A stretch of 64,000 nucleotides of DNA from Alphaproteobacteria bacterium (GTDB taxonomy: Bacteria > Pseudomonadota > Alphaproteobacteria > Rhizobiales > Devosiaceae): positions 186,001-250,000 of the forward strand of contig JAHJWO010000042.1 of NCBI GenBank assembly GCA_018828145.1, in the 5' to 3' direction. Below are positions 34,501 to 43,224 of this stretch, piece after piece; position 1 is the first letter of the stretch; each line of letters starts with the position of its first letter. Under the pieces are notes generated by a model. The model was not told where the DNA came from. It made no database searches and was given only the letters and a program-made list of their open reading frames with translations. Position numbers and translations under genes: made by a program.

Positions 34501-36284
34501 AATACCTGGTCAATGCCGACCAGCTCCAGATCAAGGTCGCGCAGGGCGCCAAGCCCGGCGAGGGCGGCCAGTTGCCCGGCCACAAGGTCGACTGGATCGT
34601 CGCCAAGACCCGCCATTCCACGCCCGGCGTGGGCCTCATCAGCCCGCCGCCGCACCACGACATCTATTCCATCGAAGATCTCGCCCAGCTCATTTACGAC
34701 CTCAAGAACGTCAATGAAGAGGCCGATATTTCGGTCAAGCTGGTCTCCGAGGTCGGCGTCGGCACGGTCGCGGCCGGCGTCGCCAAGGCCCGTGCCGATC
34801 ACATCACCGTCTCCGGCTATGATGGCGGCACTGGCGCTTCGCCCCTGACTTCGCTCAAGCATGCCGGCGGTCCATGGGAAATCGGTCTGGCCGAAACCCA
34901 CCAGACACTGGTGCTCAACCGCCTGCGCAGCCGCGTCGTCCTCCAGGTTGATGGCGGCCTCAAGACCGGCCGTGACGTCCTCATCGGCGCCCTGCTTGGT
35001 GCCGACGAGTTCGGCTTCTCGACCGCGCCTCTGATCGCGGCCGGCTGCATCATGATGCGCAAGTGCCATCTCAACACCTGTCCGGTTGGCGTCGCCACCC
35101 AGGACCCGGTCTTGCGCAAGCGCTTCAAGGGCACGCCCGAGCACGTCATCAACTACTTCTTCTTCATCGCCGAAGAGCTGCGCGGCCTGATGGCCGCCAT
35201 GGGTGCCCGCACCCTGCGCGAACTCATCGGCCGCTCGGACCTGCTCGATCAGCGCAAGATGGTCGATTACTGGAAGAGCGAAGGCGTCGATTTCACCAAG
35301 CTGTTCTACAAGCCTGAACCGCTGGGTGGCGACACGCTCTATCATTCCGAGCTGCAGAACCATCACCTCGAAGCCGTGCTCGATCGCAAGCTGATCGAGC
35401 TGGCCGAGCCCTCTCTGGCCCGCGGCGAAGCCGTGCAGATCGAGCTGCCCATCCGCAGCCGCGACCGCTCGGCCGGCGCCATGCTCTCGGGCGCCGTCGC
35501 CCGCAAGTATGGCCATGAGGGCCTGCCCGACGACACCATCTCGATCAAGCTGACCGGCACGGCCGGCCAGGCCTTCGGCGCCTTCCTCGCCCGCGGCATC
35601 TCCATCGACATGGTGGGCGACGCCAATGACTATGTCGGCAAGGGTCTCTCCGGCGGCCGCATCGTCGTGCGTCCCTCCGACAAGGTGACCTTCAAGCCCG
35701 AAAACTCGATCATCGTCGGCAACACCGTGCTCTACGGCGCCATCGCGGGCGAATGCTACTTCCGCGGCGTCGCCGGCGAACGCTTCGCCGTGCGCAATTC
35801 CGGCGCCATCGCGGTGGTCGAAGGCACTGGCGATCACGGCTGCGAATACATGACCGGCGGCGTCGTCGTTGTCATCGGCCAGACCGGTCGCAACTTCGCT
35901 GCCGGCATGAGTGGCGGCGTGGCCTATGTGCTCGACGAGGACGAGACCTTCCGCGAGCGCTGCAACCTGGCCATGGTCGAACTCGAGCCCGTGCCGGAGG
36001 AAGAAGCCCTGATGCAGCAGATCCACCATCATGGTGGGGATCTCGAATGGCATGGTCGCGTCGACATTTCGGGCGACATGACCCGCCATGACGACGAGCG
36101 CCTGCACCAGCTCATTTCCAACCACCTGCACTATACCGGCTCGACCCGCGCCAAGCACATTCTCGACAACTGGGTCGAGATGCGGCCCAAGTTCGTGAAG
36201 GTCATGCCGGTCGAATATCGCCGCGCCATCCGCGAGATGGAAAAGAAGCGCGCCAGCGGCAGCCTCGGCGTAGCGGCGGAATAA
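31539..36284 (+). CDS. gltB: Glutamate synthase large subunit
   Basis: A 1581-residue NADPH-glutamate synthase alpha chain. It hydrolyses glutamine in an N-terminal class II amidotransferase domain and passes ammonia to 2-oxoglutarate at the FMN site. The catalytic cysteine is Cys50 in [10 protein letters not shown], so about 49 residues would be removed as propeptide. Later landmarks are the FMN/synthase domain [27 protein letters not shown], the 3Fe-4S cysteines in [13 protein letters not shown], and the C-terminal GXGXG beta-helix ([25 protein letters not shown] repeats). Length is normal. It is followed 12 bases later by gltD and together they assimilate ammonia with glutamine synthetase. 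Confidence 0.97.
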   Translation: MAHARNGSQTPVTTSTATVKTLIENGRRVAPTGRPEAQGLYDPANEHDACGIGMIANIKNKPSHEVVEKGLEILENLEHRGAVGADPLMGDGAGILVQTPHTFFKKVMPFALPEKHHYAVAMLFYPNTPGLRDRVAAVVHGCLAGEGLTLLGERVVPTDNSGLSQGVIATQPVIEQMVIARPEGLTLDEFERKLLIVRKVISNTVYAAVPESNSDNGFYVVSMSARTIVYKGMFLAYQLGAFYTDLHDADFESAIALVHQRFSTNTFPSWKLAHPYRMTTHNGEINTIRGNVNWMAARQASVSSPKFGDDITKIWPISYEGQSDTACFDNALEFLVRGGYSLPHAAMMLIPEAWAGNPLMDETRRAFYEYHAALMEPWDGPAAMSLSDGRYVVATLDRNGLRPARYLVTREGHVVLASESGVLDIPDEDIVERWRLQPGRMLLIDLEEGRIISDDEIKRTLATKNPYAEWLARSQIVLEDLPETEPKAPVTSESLLDRMQAFGYTQEDIKILMAPMATTGQEAVGSMGTDTPISALSQKSKLLYTYFKQNFAQVTNPPIDPIREESVMSLVSFIGPRPNIFDLEGVSKEKRLEVRQPILTNEDLEKIRAIGDMADNQFKTKTIDITYPADMGAVGMESAIEAICEQAEAAIAGEYNIIVLSDRLVASDRIAIPALLATAAVHHHLIRKGLRTSSGLVIETGEAREMHHFAMLAGYGAEAINPYLAFETLSALHAEGEFPAEVDAHEVVYRYIKSVGKGLLKVMSKMGISTYQSYCGAQIFDAVGLHSDFVKRFFFGTATSIEGVGLAEVAEETVRRHRDAFGDDIVLRKALDVGGEYMYRIRGEKHAWSPDVVADLQHAVRTKDDSPETAQDRYNSFAQRVNSGENGYLAIRNLFDINPLGAAVPLDEVEPAVDIVKRFVTGAMSFGSISREAHTTLAQAMNRIGGKSNTGEGGEEPDRYKPLPDGSRNPMRSAIKQVASGRFGVTTEYLVNADQLQIKVAQGAKPGEGGQLPGHKVDWIVAKTRHSTPGVGLISPPPHHDIYSIEDLAQLIYDLKNVNEEADISVKLVSEVGVGTVAAGVAKARADHITVSGYDGGTGASPLTSLKHAGGPWEIGLAETHQTLVLNRLRSRVVLQVDGGLKTGRDVLIGALLGADEFGFSTAPLIAAGCIMMRKCHLNTCPVGVATQDPVLRKRFKGTPEHVINYFFFIAEELRGLMAAMGARTLRELIGRSDLLDQRKMVDYWKSEGVDFTKLFYKPEPLGGDTLYHSELQNHHLEAVLDRKLIELAEPSLARGEAVQIELPIRSRDRSAGAMLSGAVARKYGHEGLPDDTISIKLTGTAGQAFGAFLARGISIDMVGDANDYVGKGLSGGRIVVRPSDKVTFKPENSIIVGNTVLYGAIAGECYFRGVAGERFAVRNSGAIAVVEGTGDHGCEYMTGGVVVVIGQTGRNFAAGMSGGVAYVLDEDETFRERCNLAMVELEPVPEEEALMQQIHHHGGDLEWHGRVDISGDMTRHDDERLHQLISNHLHYTGSTRAKHILDNWVEMRPKFVKVMPVEYRRAIREMEKKRASGSLGVAAE

Positions 36285-36296
36285 GGAGAAAGCAAA

Positions 36297-37724
36297 ATGG
36301 GTAAGGTAACTGGCTTTCTCGAGATCGAGCGCGAAGAGCCCCGGTACGAACCGGCCTCCGATCGCATCCGTCATTTCGGCGAATTCACCATTCCGATGAG
36401 CGAAGGCCGCATTGTCGATCAGGCGGCGCGCTGCATGGATTGCGGCGTGCCCTTCTGCCACGGCGATACCGGCTGCCCGGTCAACAACCAGATTCCGGAC
36501 TGGAATGACCTCGTCTACAACGGCGATTGGGAAGAGGCGGCGCGCAACCTGCACTCCACCAACAACTTCCCCGAATTCACCGGCCGCATCTGCCCCGCGC
36601 CCTGCGAGGAGGCCTGCACGCTCAATCTTGAAGACGTCCCCGTCGCCATCAAGACCGTCGAGCAGGCCATTGCCGACCGGGCCATCAAGAGCGGCTGGAT
36701 CAAGCCGCAGGTGCCCGCGCACAAGACCGGCAAGTCCGTCGCCATTGTCGGCTCAGGCCCGGCGGGCCTCGCCGCAGCCCAGCAGCTGGCCCGCGCCGGC
36801 CACGACGTCCATGTCTATGAGCGCGAGCCCAAGGCCGGCGGCCTGATGCGCTACGGCATTCCCGACTTCAAGATGGAAAAGCAGCATATCGATTTCCGCG
36901 TCGGACAGATGCAGGCCGAGGGCGTCACCTTCCACTATGGCGAGAATATCGGCGTCACCCGCCCGCTCTCGGACCTGCAGGCCCGGCACGACGCCGTGCT
37001 GCTGGCCGGCGGCTCGGAAAAGCCGCGCGATGTCGATGCCGAAGGCACCGGCTTCAACGGCGTCCACTATGCCATGCCCTTCCTCGTGCAGCAGAACCGT
37101 CGCCTGGGCGACGAGGACGTGTCCGGCGAAGTCCAGCTCACCGCTGCCGGCAAGCATGTCGTCGTGGTCGGCGGCGGCGATACCGCGTCCGACTGCGTCG
37201 GCACCAGCTTCCGCCAGGGCGCCATCGCCGTGACCCAGCTCGACGTGCGTCCCATGCCGCCCGAGCTCGAGAACAAGCTGACCAACTGGCCCAACTGGGC
37301 GGTCAAGATGCGTACCTCCTCCAGCCAGGCCGAAGGCGCCATCCGCGAATTCGCCGCCGGCACGATGAAGATCATCGGCAATGCCAAGGGCCAGGTCACC
37401 GGCGTCGAATGCGCCCGTGTCGACCGCAAGCGCCAGCCCATTCCCGGCACCGAATTCGTCATCAAGGCCGACCTGGTCCTCCTGGCCATCGGCTTTGCCC
37501 ACCCCATCCACGAGGGCATGCTGACCGAGCTGGGCGCCCAGCTCGACAAGCGCGGCAACCTGTTTGCCGACACGCTGAGCTACAAGACCACCGTGCCCAA
37601 GGTCTACGCCGCCGGCGACATGCGCCGCGGCCAGTCCCTCGTCGTCTGGGCCATCCGCGAAGGCCGCCAGGCCGCTCGCTCCATCGATTTCGACCTGATG
37701 GGCAAGACCGACCTGCCGAGGTAA
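36297..37724 (+). CDS. gltD: Glutamate synthase small subunit
   Basis: A 475-residue beta chain that carries electrons from NADPH through FAD and 4Fe-4S clusters to GltB. The N-terminal cysteine sets are [11 protein letters not shown]...[11 protein letters not shown] and [12 protein letters not shown]. The FAD-binding motif [18 protein letters not shown] and the NADPH motif [15 protein letters not shown] follow, and the C-terminal [17 protein letters not shown] segment closes the FAD site. AAGGAG precedes the ATG, 12 bases after the gltB stop, so the two are cotranscribed. A long repeat-rich gap follows. Confidence 0.96.
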   Translation: MGKVTGFLEIEREEPRYEPASDRIRHFGEFTIPMSEGRIVDQAARCMDCGVPFCHGDTGCPVNNQIPDWNDLVYNGDWEEAARNLHSTNNFPEFTGRICPAPCEEACTLNLEDVPVAIKTVEQAIADRAIKSGWIKPQVPAHKTGKSVAIVGSGPAGLAAAQQLARAGHDVHVYEREPKAGGLMRYGIPDFKMEKQHIDFRVGQMQAEGVTFHYGENIGVTRPLSDLQARHDAVLLAGGSEKPRDVDAEGTGFNGVHYAMPFLVQQNRRLGDEDVSGEVQLTAAGKHVVVVGGGDTASDCVGTSFRQGAIAVTQLDVRPMPPELENKLTNWPNWAVKMRTSSSQAEGAIREFAAGTMKIIGNAKGQVTGVECARVDRKRQPIPGTEFVIKADLVLLAIGFAHPIHEGMLTELGAQLDKRGNLFADTLSYKTTVPKVYAAGDMRRGQSLVVWAIREGRQAARSIDFDLMGKTDLPR

Positions 37725-37743
37725 CTCCGAACCGGCCGAAGGC

Positions 37744-37804
37744 AAAATCGCACCAGTGGTGCGATTTTAGGTAAGGAGGCCATAAGGGCTATGCCCGAAT
37801 GGCC
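37744..37804. repeat. Two-hairpin intergenic repeat, copy 4
   Basis: First hairpin AAAATCGCACC AGT GGTGCGATTTT (37744-37768); here a T-A pair of the other copies is changed to A-T on both sides. Second hairpin 37778-37804: GGCCAT/ATGGCC outside with GGGC TAT GCCC inside. It starts 20 bases after the gltD stop. Confidence 0.88.
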
Positions 37805-37830
37805 CAGATGCGCCGCAAACGCGATCTGTC

Positions 37831-38010
37831 CCTCCCCCTATCAGGGGGAGGTTAGGTGGGGGTATGGATGGCACAATCCTTCCGCATCCACCGCCCGGCA
37901 CCTCCCCTTGATCGGGGAGGCCGGGAGGGGGTGAGGGCTGGCCCCGAAAGCTTGAGGCTAACCGACCCCCACCCTTGATCCCTCCCCACAAGGGGGAGGT
38001 TGTCGACTGA
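37831..38010. repeat. Cluster of three C-rich/G-rich hairpins between gltD and hpt
   Basis: CCTCCCCCTATCAGGGGGAG at 37831-37850, CCTCCCCTTGATCGGGGAGG at 37901-37920, and CCTCCCCACAAGGGGGAGG at 37981-37999 with a following TTGTCGACTGA. The copies share arm composition and differ in loop. No gene fits the gap 37725-38122; the rest of it shows no further signal I can name. Confidence 0.75.
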
Positions 38011-38122
38011 AGGTTCCGTGGCATTCAAGCCGAGACCGACCTTCCTCCCCGCTACCGTCCCGACACGCACTCTGCTAACAGTTCCGCCCGATCTGCAGCC
38101 CGCCATGTGACTCGGAATCGCC

Positions 38123-38665
38123 ATGACCACCAAGCCATACACCGTCGACGAACTGATCTCCGCCAAGGCTATCGCCGCCCGCGTCGAGGCGCTGGCCAAG
38201 GAGATCTCCACCCACTTCGCCGACACGGACAAGCTGGTCGTCGTCGGCCTGTTGCGCGGCTCCTTCATCTTCATCGCCGACCTGGTGCGCGAGCTCGACC
38301 TGCCGGTCGAGGTCGATTTCATGGAGGCCTCCTCCTACGGCAATTCCACCGAATCCAGCCGCGAAGTCCGCATCCTCAAGGATCTGCGCGGCGAGATCGC
38401 CGGCCGCGATGTGCTCGTGGTCGAAGACATTGTCGACACCGGCTACACGCTCAAGCATGTCCTCGAGATCCTCGGCACGCGTCATCCCCGCCGCATGGAA
38501 GTCTGCGCCCTGCTCAACAAGCCCAGCCGCCGCGAAACCGATGTCGTGGCGAAGTGGATCGGCTTCGATATTCCGGACAAGTTCGTGGTCGGCTACGGCA
38601 TCGACTACGCCCAGCGCAACCGCAACCTGCCCCATATCGGCGCCGTGCGCTTTACCGGCTTCTGA
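38123..38665 (+). CDS. hpt: Hypoxanthine phosphoribosyltransferase
   Basis: A 180-residue purine salvage enzyme that makes IMP (and GMP) from hypoxanthine (guanine) and PRPP. The PRPP-binding motif is [14 protein letters not shown], the flexible-loop start is [10 protein letters not shown], and the purine-contact region is [18 protein letters not shown]. These match the Hpt type rather than adenine enzymes. It is a single gene with a two-hairpin repeat just after its stop. Confidence 0.95.
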   Translation: MTTKPYTVDELISAKAIAARVEALAKEISTHFADTDKLVVVGLLRGSFIFIADLVRELDLPVEVDFMEASSYGNSTESSREVRILKDLRGEIAGRDVLVVEDIVDTGYTLKHVLEILGTRHPRRMEVCALLNKPSRRETDVVAKWIGFDIPDKFVVGYGIDYAQRNRNLPHIGAVRFTGF

Positions 38666-38680
38666 GCAGCCCGCAGGGAC

Positions 38681-38740
38681 AAATCGCTCCAGTGGAGCGA
38701 TTTGAGCGAAGAAGGCCATGAGGGCTATGCCCGAATGGCC
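38681..38740. repeat. Two-hairpin intergenic repeat, copy 5
   Basis: First hairpin AAATCGCTCC AGT GGAGCGATTT (38681-38703). Second hairpin 38714-38740: GGCCAT/ATGGCC outside, GGGC TAT GCCC inside. It lies 15 bases after the hpt stop, in the same orientation as the other copies. Confidence 0.88.
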
Positions 38741-38936
38741 CGGCCGGGGACTTGCTCTGCTTACGCAGCTTGAGTAAAAACCACGCCACGGTCTGCAGTT
38801 CACCGAGGCGTTGCCGTCCCGTCAGGGAAGCTAAACCTGCTCAGCACTACCTGACGATGACCCCATCCCCGGGTGCCCATTCGTAAGCCGGCGACCGACG
38901 AGCGATCTTTCGCAAATGGCACCCATGAGGATTGTC

Positions 38937-39482
38937 ATGTCGAAACTCCTGATCCCTTTCGCCACGCCCGATATCTCCACGCTGGCCCGGTCGCTGCGCC
39001 AGCAGCTGGCCCGGCTCGAGCACGCCCCGACCCATGTCGAAATGCTCAATCTGCTGGCCAAGGCCAATGGCCACGCCAATTTCCAGCAGCTGCGCGCCGA
39101 TGCCCAGGCCGAGGGACGGCTTGCCGCCGAGGCCTCGGCCGAGCCGCCCATCGACCATGCGCGCCTCGAAAAAGTGCTGCGCCACTTCGATGCCCAGGGC
39201 CGCATGGTGCGCTGGCCGGGCAAGACCAATCACCAGGCGCTCTGCCTCTGGGTCATCTGGTCACGCATTCCCGCCGATCAACGCTTCAGCGAGCGCGAGA
39301 TCAACCAGTTCATCATCGACGCGCATCTGTTCGGCGACCACGCCATCCTGCGCCGCTCGCTGGTCGATGCCCGCATGCTTGCCCGTACGCCGGACGGCAA
39401 GCTTTATCGCCGTATCGAGAAAAAGCCTGACCCCGACGCCCTGGCCCTGCTGGCCGCCATCGCCCAGCGCGTCACCGCCTGA
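38937..39482 (+). CDS. DUF2087 domain-containing protein
   Basis: A 181-residue cytoplasmic protein. The C-terminal half fits DUF2087: RFSEREINQFIIDAHLFGD, then ILRRSLVDARMLARTPDGKLYRR, a wing-like segment that suggests nucleic-acid binding. The N-terminal half is helical with HAPTHVEMLNLLAKANGHANFQQL, reminiscent of small helical regulators fused to this domain. The ATG at 38937 with GAGGA five bases upstream is preferred over an in-frame ATG at 38916. The function is unknown; a transcription-related role is only a guess. Confidence 0.8.
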   Translation: MSKLLIPFATPDISTLARSLRQQLARLEHAPTHVEMLNLLAKANGHANFQQLRADAQAEGRLAAEASAEPPIDHARLEKVLRHFDAQGRMVRWPGKTNHQALCLWVIWSRIPADQRFSEREINQFIIDAHLFGDHAILRRSLVDARMLARTPDGKLYRRIEKKPDPDALALLAAIAQRVTA

Positions 39483-39510
39483 GCGGCGTCAGGCGGCGGT
39501 GAGGCCTGCC

Positions 39511-40680
39511 TCACCGTCCATTGGCATTGGCCGCGCCGTCCGCATCGGCATCGACACCCAGCCCGAAGGCATCGACCCGGCCCAGCGGCGCGGTGACCAA
39601 TTGCTCGAGCGTGAAGGGTGGCGCAGTGGCTGGCATGCCGGCCGCGGTCAACAGGTCCCCTGCCCGCGCCGGCACGCGGCTGATCGGAATGACGGCGCCG
39701 GCCACCTCGAGCAGGCGGATCTGCCCCAGCCCCTGATAGGGCGGCCGCAGCATCGCCGCGGCATCGGTGCCCAGCAGCGGGTCGGCCACGGCAATGGAAA
39801 CCCCGCTCCCCCGGTAGAAGGTGCGAATGGTCTGGCTGAGATAGAAGGCGAGCTTGTCCGAACCGGCCGATGAAAAATGGATGCCGTCATCCTTGCGCAT
39901 CCGGGCATTCTGCCCGTTCACATCCGGCCCATGCGAGGAATACTTGCCGTCCTCGCCCACGAAACGCTCATAGATGTCGAGATATTCGGCCCCGCCTGAA
40001 AAGCTCGCCAGCCGCTGGATATTGCTGATCTGGCTGATCGCGGCCGAATATTCGGTCTTGGACATGGGTGGCAGCCCGATCCACACCACCGGCTTGCGCG
40101 CCGCGCGCAGCTTGCCGAGAAATTCTGCAATCCGCGCCTGGTAGGCGACGTTCCATGGCTCGGTCAGCGGCGCATACCGATTGCCATCGACCGTGATTTC
40201 CTGCCGGTCATTGATGCCGATGATCACCACCGCGACGTCGAAACTGTCGGCCGCGATCTGCTCGGTGATTGCCTTGTCCCAGTCGAAATAGTCGTCCCGC
40301 ACAAAGCCAGAGGAACTGACGCCCTGGTTGATCACCACCAGGTTTGGGTCCTCGGCATAAAAGCGCTCCAGCGCCTTGCTGAGATCGATCGCCAGCGAAT
40401 CCCCGAACACGGCGAGGCGCGTGGCGTCGGACGCCTTCTCCACTTCCGGCTTTGGCGGCGGCAGGCTGGCCGTCGCCGCGGGCGCCCGCTGGCGCGGCTG
40501 TTGCCGCTGCTGCACCGGCGGCGGCGGCGCCGCTTCTGGCTCGCCGAACAGCAGGTCGAACAGCGTGCGCCGCCGCGTTTCCTGCGCCACTTCGATCCGC
40601 GCATCGCTCTGCGCAAGGGCAGGCGCCACGTCGATGAAGACGAGCATGCCGACCAGCAGGGCAACGGCGAAACGGATCAT
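39511..40680 (-). CDS. SGNH/GDSL hydrolase family protein (DUF459-like), secreted
   Basis: A 389-residue exported protein. A signal peptide (RFAVALLVGMLVFIDVAPALAQ) is followed by a proline/glutamine-rich linker (about residues 45-75), then an SGNH domain with the nucleophile block AVFGDSLAIDL, the GIND block VVIIGINDRQ, and the Asp-His block DDGIHFSSAG near the end of the fold. DUF459 proteins of this kind in rhizobia are thought to deacylate or modify cell-surface polymers. ATG at 40680 is chosen over a TTG at 40698. It is downstream of a lytic transglycosylase on the same strand, so a cell-wall role is plausible. Confidence 0.85.
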   Translation of the reverse strand: MIRFAVALLVGMLVFIDVAPALAQSDARIEVAQETRRRTLFDLLFGEPEAAPPPPVQQRQQPRQRAPAATASLPPPKPEVEKASDATRLAVFGDSLAIDLSKALERFYAEDPNLVVINQGVSSSGFVRDDYFDWDKAITEQIAADSFDVAVVIIGINDRQEITVDGNRYAPLTEPWNVAYQARIAEFLGKLRAARKPVVWIGLPPMSKTEYSAAISQISNIQRLASFSGGAEYLDIYERFVGEDGKYSSHGPDVNGQNARMRKDDGIHFSSAGSDKLAFYLSQTIRTFYRGSGVSIAVADPLLGTDAAAMLRPPYQGLGQIRLLEVAGAVIPISRVPARAGDLLTAAGMPATAPPFTLEQLVTAPLGRVDAFGLGVDADADGAANANGR

Positions 40681-40751
40681 GATTATCCCGCGCAACAAGG
40701 CCCTATCCCTAGCAAGATCGCGGTCTCAAAGCCATCTGGGTCTCCACGATG

Positions 40752-41957
40752 TTACCGCGCGGCCGCGGCAAGCGCCTCGTAGGATGCCCTTGTAATGAAC
40801 CCGTCCGCCACCTCGCCCCGCGCCGCCTGGAAACGCGCATAGGCCTCCTGGCTGATCGGCCCCAGCCGGCCATCGACGGCCCCCTGGTAGAGGCCGAGCC
40901 GCAGCAGCGCCTCCTGAATTGCCTTGCGCTGGCTGAGATTGGGGAAGTCCGTACTGCGCGGCCAGTCATCGACGAAAGCGCCCCCGCCCTTCAGCCGGTC
41001 CGTCATATGCGCCACGCTCATCGCGTAGCTGTCGGAGAAATTGTAGCCCTTGAGCACCAGGTAATTCTGCGTCATCAGGAATTTCGGGCCGTCCTTGCCG
41101 GCCGGCACATAGAGAAACACCGGCAGGTTGGGATCGGCAAACTGCCGTCCCGCGACCCGCGCCACGCCCCGTTCGGCAAAGAACGAGATGGGCCGCAATT
41201 CGGTCCGCGTCGCCAGCAGGTAGTCGAACCCTTCCGGCACCACCACTTCCATGCCCCAGTCGACGCCAGGCTGGTAGCCCAGGCCGCGCAGGAACCGCGC
41301 GCTGGTCACCAGCGCATCGGCCAGCGAATTGTGCAGGTCCACCAGCCCGTCGCCATCCCCGTCCGTGCCATGCGCCACAACATTGGACGGGTTGACCTGC
41401 AGGTGCCCGATTGCTCCCGCCCAGGACCCCACCAGCGTCTGCGCGTCGCGCGGCCCGCGCTGCACCAGCTGCAGCGCCGCGATCAGGTCGGCCTCGTCCT
41501 CCACCAGTCGAGTGCGCCGCTGATGCACCAGCGTGGCGAGGGATCGCACAATCGGCCGGATCAGCCCGTCATTGCCCAGCACGGTGCCGTAGTCGGTCTC
41601 CATGCCCCAGATCGCGCCCAGGATATAGGGATCGACGCCATAGGCCTGCCCCACAGAGGCGAACAGCGCCGAATGCCGGGCGATGGCCGCCTTGCCGCGC
41701 TCGATGCGGCCCTGTGTCACCCGGCCCTCGATATAGTCCCACATCGGCGTGGTGAATTCGGGCTGGCTGGTCACCAGGTCCGGCACGCGCGGATCGGGCG
41801 TCAGCCCGCCCATCGCCGCGTCATAGGTCGAAGCGCTCACCCCCGCCGCCAGCGCCTTGGCGCGGAAGCCGGCAATGAAACTGTCAAAGCTCTCCACCGG
41901 CTGCGCGAAGGCAGGCGTGGACAGCAAAAGAATGAGCAACGAAATCGATAAGCGCAT
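40752..41957 (-). CDS. Lytic murein transglycosylase (MltB family)
   Basis: A 401-residue periplasmic enzyme that cuts peptidoglycan glycan strands by forming 1,6-anhydromuramic ends. A signal peptide (RLSISLLILLLSTPAFA) leads into the SLT_2 domain, with catalytic Glu120 in IWGMETDYGTVLG and GAIGHLQVNPSNV further on. An EF-hand-like loop DGDGDGLVDL is as usual for MltB. The C-terminal 60 residues are a PG_binding_1 domain (RKAIQEALLRLGLYQGAVDGRLGP). There is no lipobox cysteine, so it is soluble rather than a lipoprotein. ATG at 41957 is chosen because it puts the signal peptide at the start. Confidence 0.92.
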   Translation of the reverse strand: MRLSISLLILLLSTPAFAQPVESFDSFIAGFRAKALAAGVSASTYDAAMGGLTPDPRVPDLVTSQPEFTTPMWDYIEGRVTQGRIERGKAAIARHSALFASVGQAYGVDPYILGAIWGMETDYGTVLGNDGLIRPIVRSLATLVHQRRTRLVEDEADLIAALQLVQRGPRDAQTLVGSWAGAIGHLQVNPSNVVAHGTDGDGDGLVDLHNSLADALVTSARFLRGLGYQPGVDWGMEVVVPEGFDYLLATRTELRPISFFAERGVARVAGRQFADPNLPVFLYVPAGKDGPKFLMTQNYLVLKGYNFSDSYAMSVAHMTDRLKGGGAFVDDWPRSTDFPNLSQRKAIQEALLRLGLYQGAVDGRLGPISQEAYARFQAARGEVADGFITRASYEALAAAAR

Positions 41958-41991
41958 CAGATGGGGTCCACACTGTTTCACAACCACCGCT

Positions 41992-42076
41992 CGTCACCCT
42001 CGGGCGTGACCCGAGGGCACTGCACTTGAAATGCATTCGTCGAATAAAGACCCTCGGGTCAGGCCCGAGGGTGACG
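41992..42076. repeat. Long-spacer 26-bp inverted repeat
   Basis: CGTCACCCTCGGG... at 41992-42017 and its inverted copy ending ...CCCGAGGGTGACG at 42051-42076 match at 25 of 26 positions across a 33-base spacer. Each arm itself contains the smaller inverted pair CCTCGGG/CCCGAGG. It lies between the transglycosylase and galE genes. Confidence 0.88.
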
Positions 42077-42110
42077 ATTGAGTTTGGGAAGGGCGTTGGC
42101 GCACCCTCCC

Positions 42111-43097
42111 CTAGCGATTGCGGGTCATCAGGTGCCGCTCCCACCAATAGGCGGACTCGACGATTTCCGTCAGCTCGTCGTGCTGCGGCACCCAGCCCAG
42201 CAGCTTGCGCACTTTCTCGCCCGTCGCCGTGATCGAGGCCGGATCGCCGGCCCGGCGTGGACCTTCATCGGCCCGCAGGTTGACACCGGACACGTCCCGC
42301 ACCGTCTCGACCACCTGCCGCACCGAATAGCCCTTGCCATAGGCACAGTTGAGCGTCGTGCTCTCGCCGCCGCCGCGCAGGTGCTTGAGCAGCAGGGCAT
42401 GCGCCGCGATCAGGTCGGTCACGTGGATATAGTCGCGGATGCCGGTGCCGTCCGGCGTCTCGAAATCTGTGCCGAAGATGTCCATCTTCTCGCGCTGGCC
42501 GAGCGCCACCTGGCAGGCCACCTTGATCAGATGCGTCGCTGCCGGCGTCGATTGCCCGCTGCGCTTGCCCGGATCGGCGCCCGCCACGTTGAAATAGCGC
42601 AGGACGCCATAGGTCATGGGATGGGCCGCCGCCACATCGGCCAGCATCCATTCGGTCATCAGCTTGGAGCGGCCATAGGGCGACATCGGGTTGAGCGGCG
42701 TGCTCTCTACCACCGGGGCCAGCCCCGTCATGCCATAGACGGCGGCCGTCGAGGAAAAGATGAAATGCTTCACCCCGCCCAGGATGGCCGCTTCGATCAG
42801 GTTGCGCGACGTCGCGGTATTGTTGCCGTAGTATTTGAGCGGGTTGGTGACCGATTCCGGAACCACGATCGAGCCGGCGAAATGCACGATCTCGGTGATC
42901 CCGTGCTTGTCGATGAGCTTGCGCACCAGCTCGATATCGCCGGCATTGCCCGGCTCGTAGATGGCGCGGCCGTCAATGGCCCAGTCAAAGCCGGTCACCA
43001 GATTGTCGATGACGACGACCTTTTCGCCCGCATCCGCCAGGTTCAGCACCATATGGCTGCCGATATATCCCGCGCCCCCGGTCACCAGAACGGCCAT
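42111..43097 (-). CDS. galE: UDP-glucose 4-epimerase
   Basis: A 328-residue extended SDR enzyme that interconverts UDP-glucose and UDP-galactose for exopolysaccharide and LPS precursors. The NAD-binding motif VTGGAGYIGSH is at the start, FSSTAAVYG supplies the catalytic Ser, and YGRSKLMTE holds the Tyr and Lys. Ends with the substrate segment RRAGDPASI. ATG at 43097 with GGAG upstream is preferred over 43136. GalE is the best call; close SDR epimerases on other UDP-sugars cannot be fully excluded. Confidence 0.92.
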   Translation of the reverse strand: MAVLVTGGAGYIGSHMVLNLADAGEKVVVIDNLVTGFDWAIDGRAIYEPGNAGDIELVRKLIDKHGITEIVHFAGSIVVPESVTNPLKYYGNNTATSRNLIEAAILGGVKHFIFSSTAAVYGMTGLAPVVESTPLNPMSPYGRSKLMTEWMLADVAAAHPMTYGVLRYFNVAGADPGKRSGQSTPAATHLIKVACQVALGQREKMDIFGTDFETPDGTGIRDYIHVTDLIAAHALLLKHLRGGGESTTLNCAYGKGYSVRQVVETVRDVSGVNLRADEGPRRAGDPASITATGEKVRKLLGWVPQHDELTEIVESAYWWERHLMTRNR

Positions 43098-43224
43098 TGG
43101 ATAAACTCCATATTTCAAACGCTTATGCGCCCGCACGACAATCTATAGGGTGAGATGGCTCTCCCTGCCAACCCACCATGCGCACCGCTTGTGGCGGGAG
43201 CAGGACCGGGTTCAGGCGACCGGC

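Noticed and set aside
31518..36722. Very long open frame (1734 codons) on the minus strand opposite gltB and the start of gltD
   Set aside because: It is the mirror of gltB, whose catalytic and cluster motifs are clear. Long antisense frames are expected in GC-rich DNA when the third codon position is biased. Composition is His/Asp/Gly-rich without domains.
23885..38740. Two-hairpin repeats as insertion sequence ends
   Set aside because: No transposase gene lies between any two copies, copies are in the same orientation, and intervening genes are ordinary chromosomal genes.
42111..43097. galE plus the beta-barrel gene as part of an exopolysaccharide export locus
   Set aside because: No glycosyltransferase, Wza or polymerase gene is adjacent; the barrel is separated by a gap and may be unrelated.
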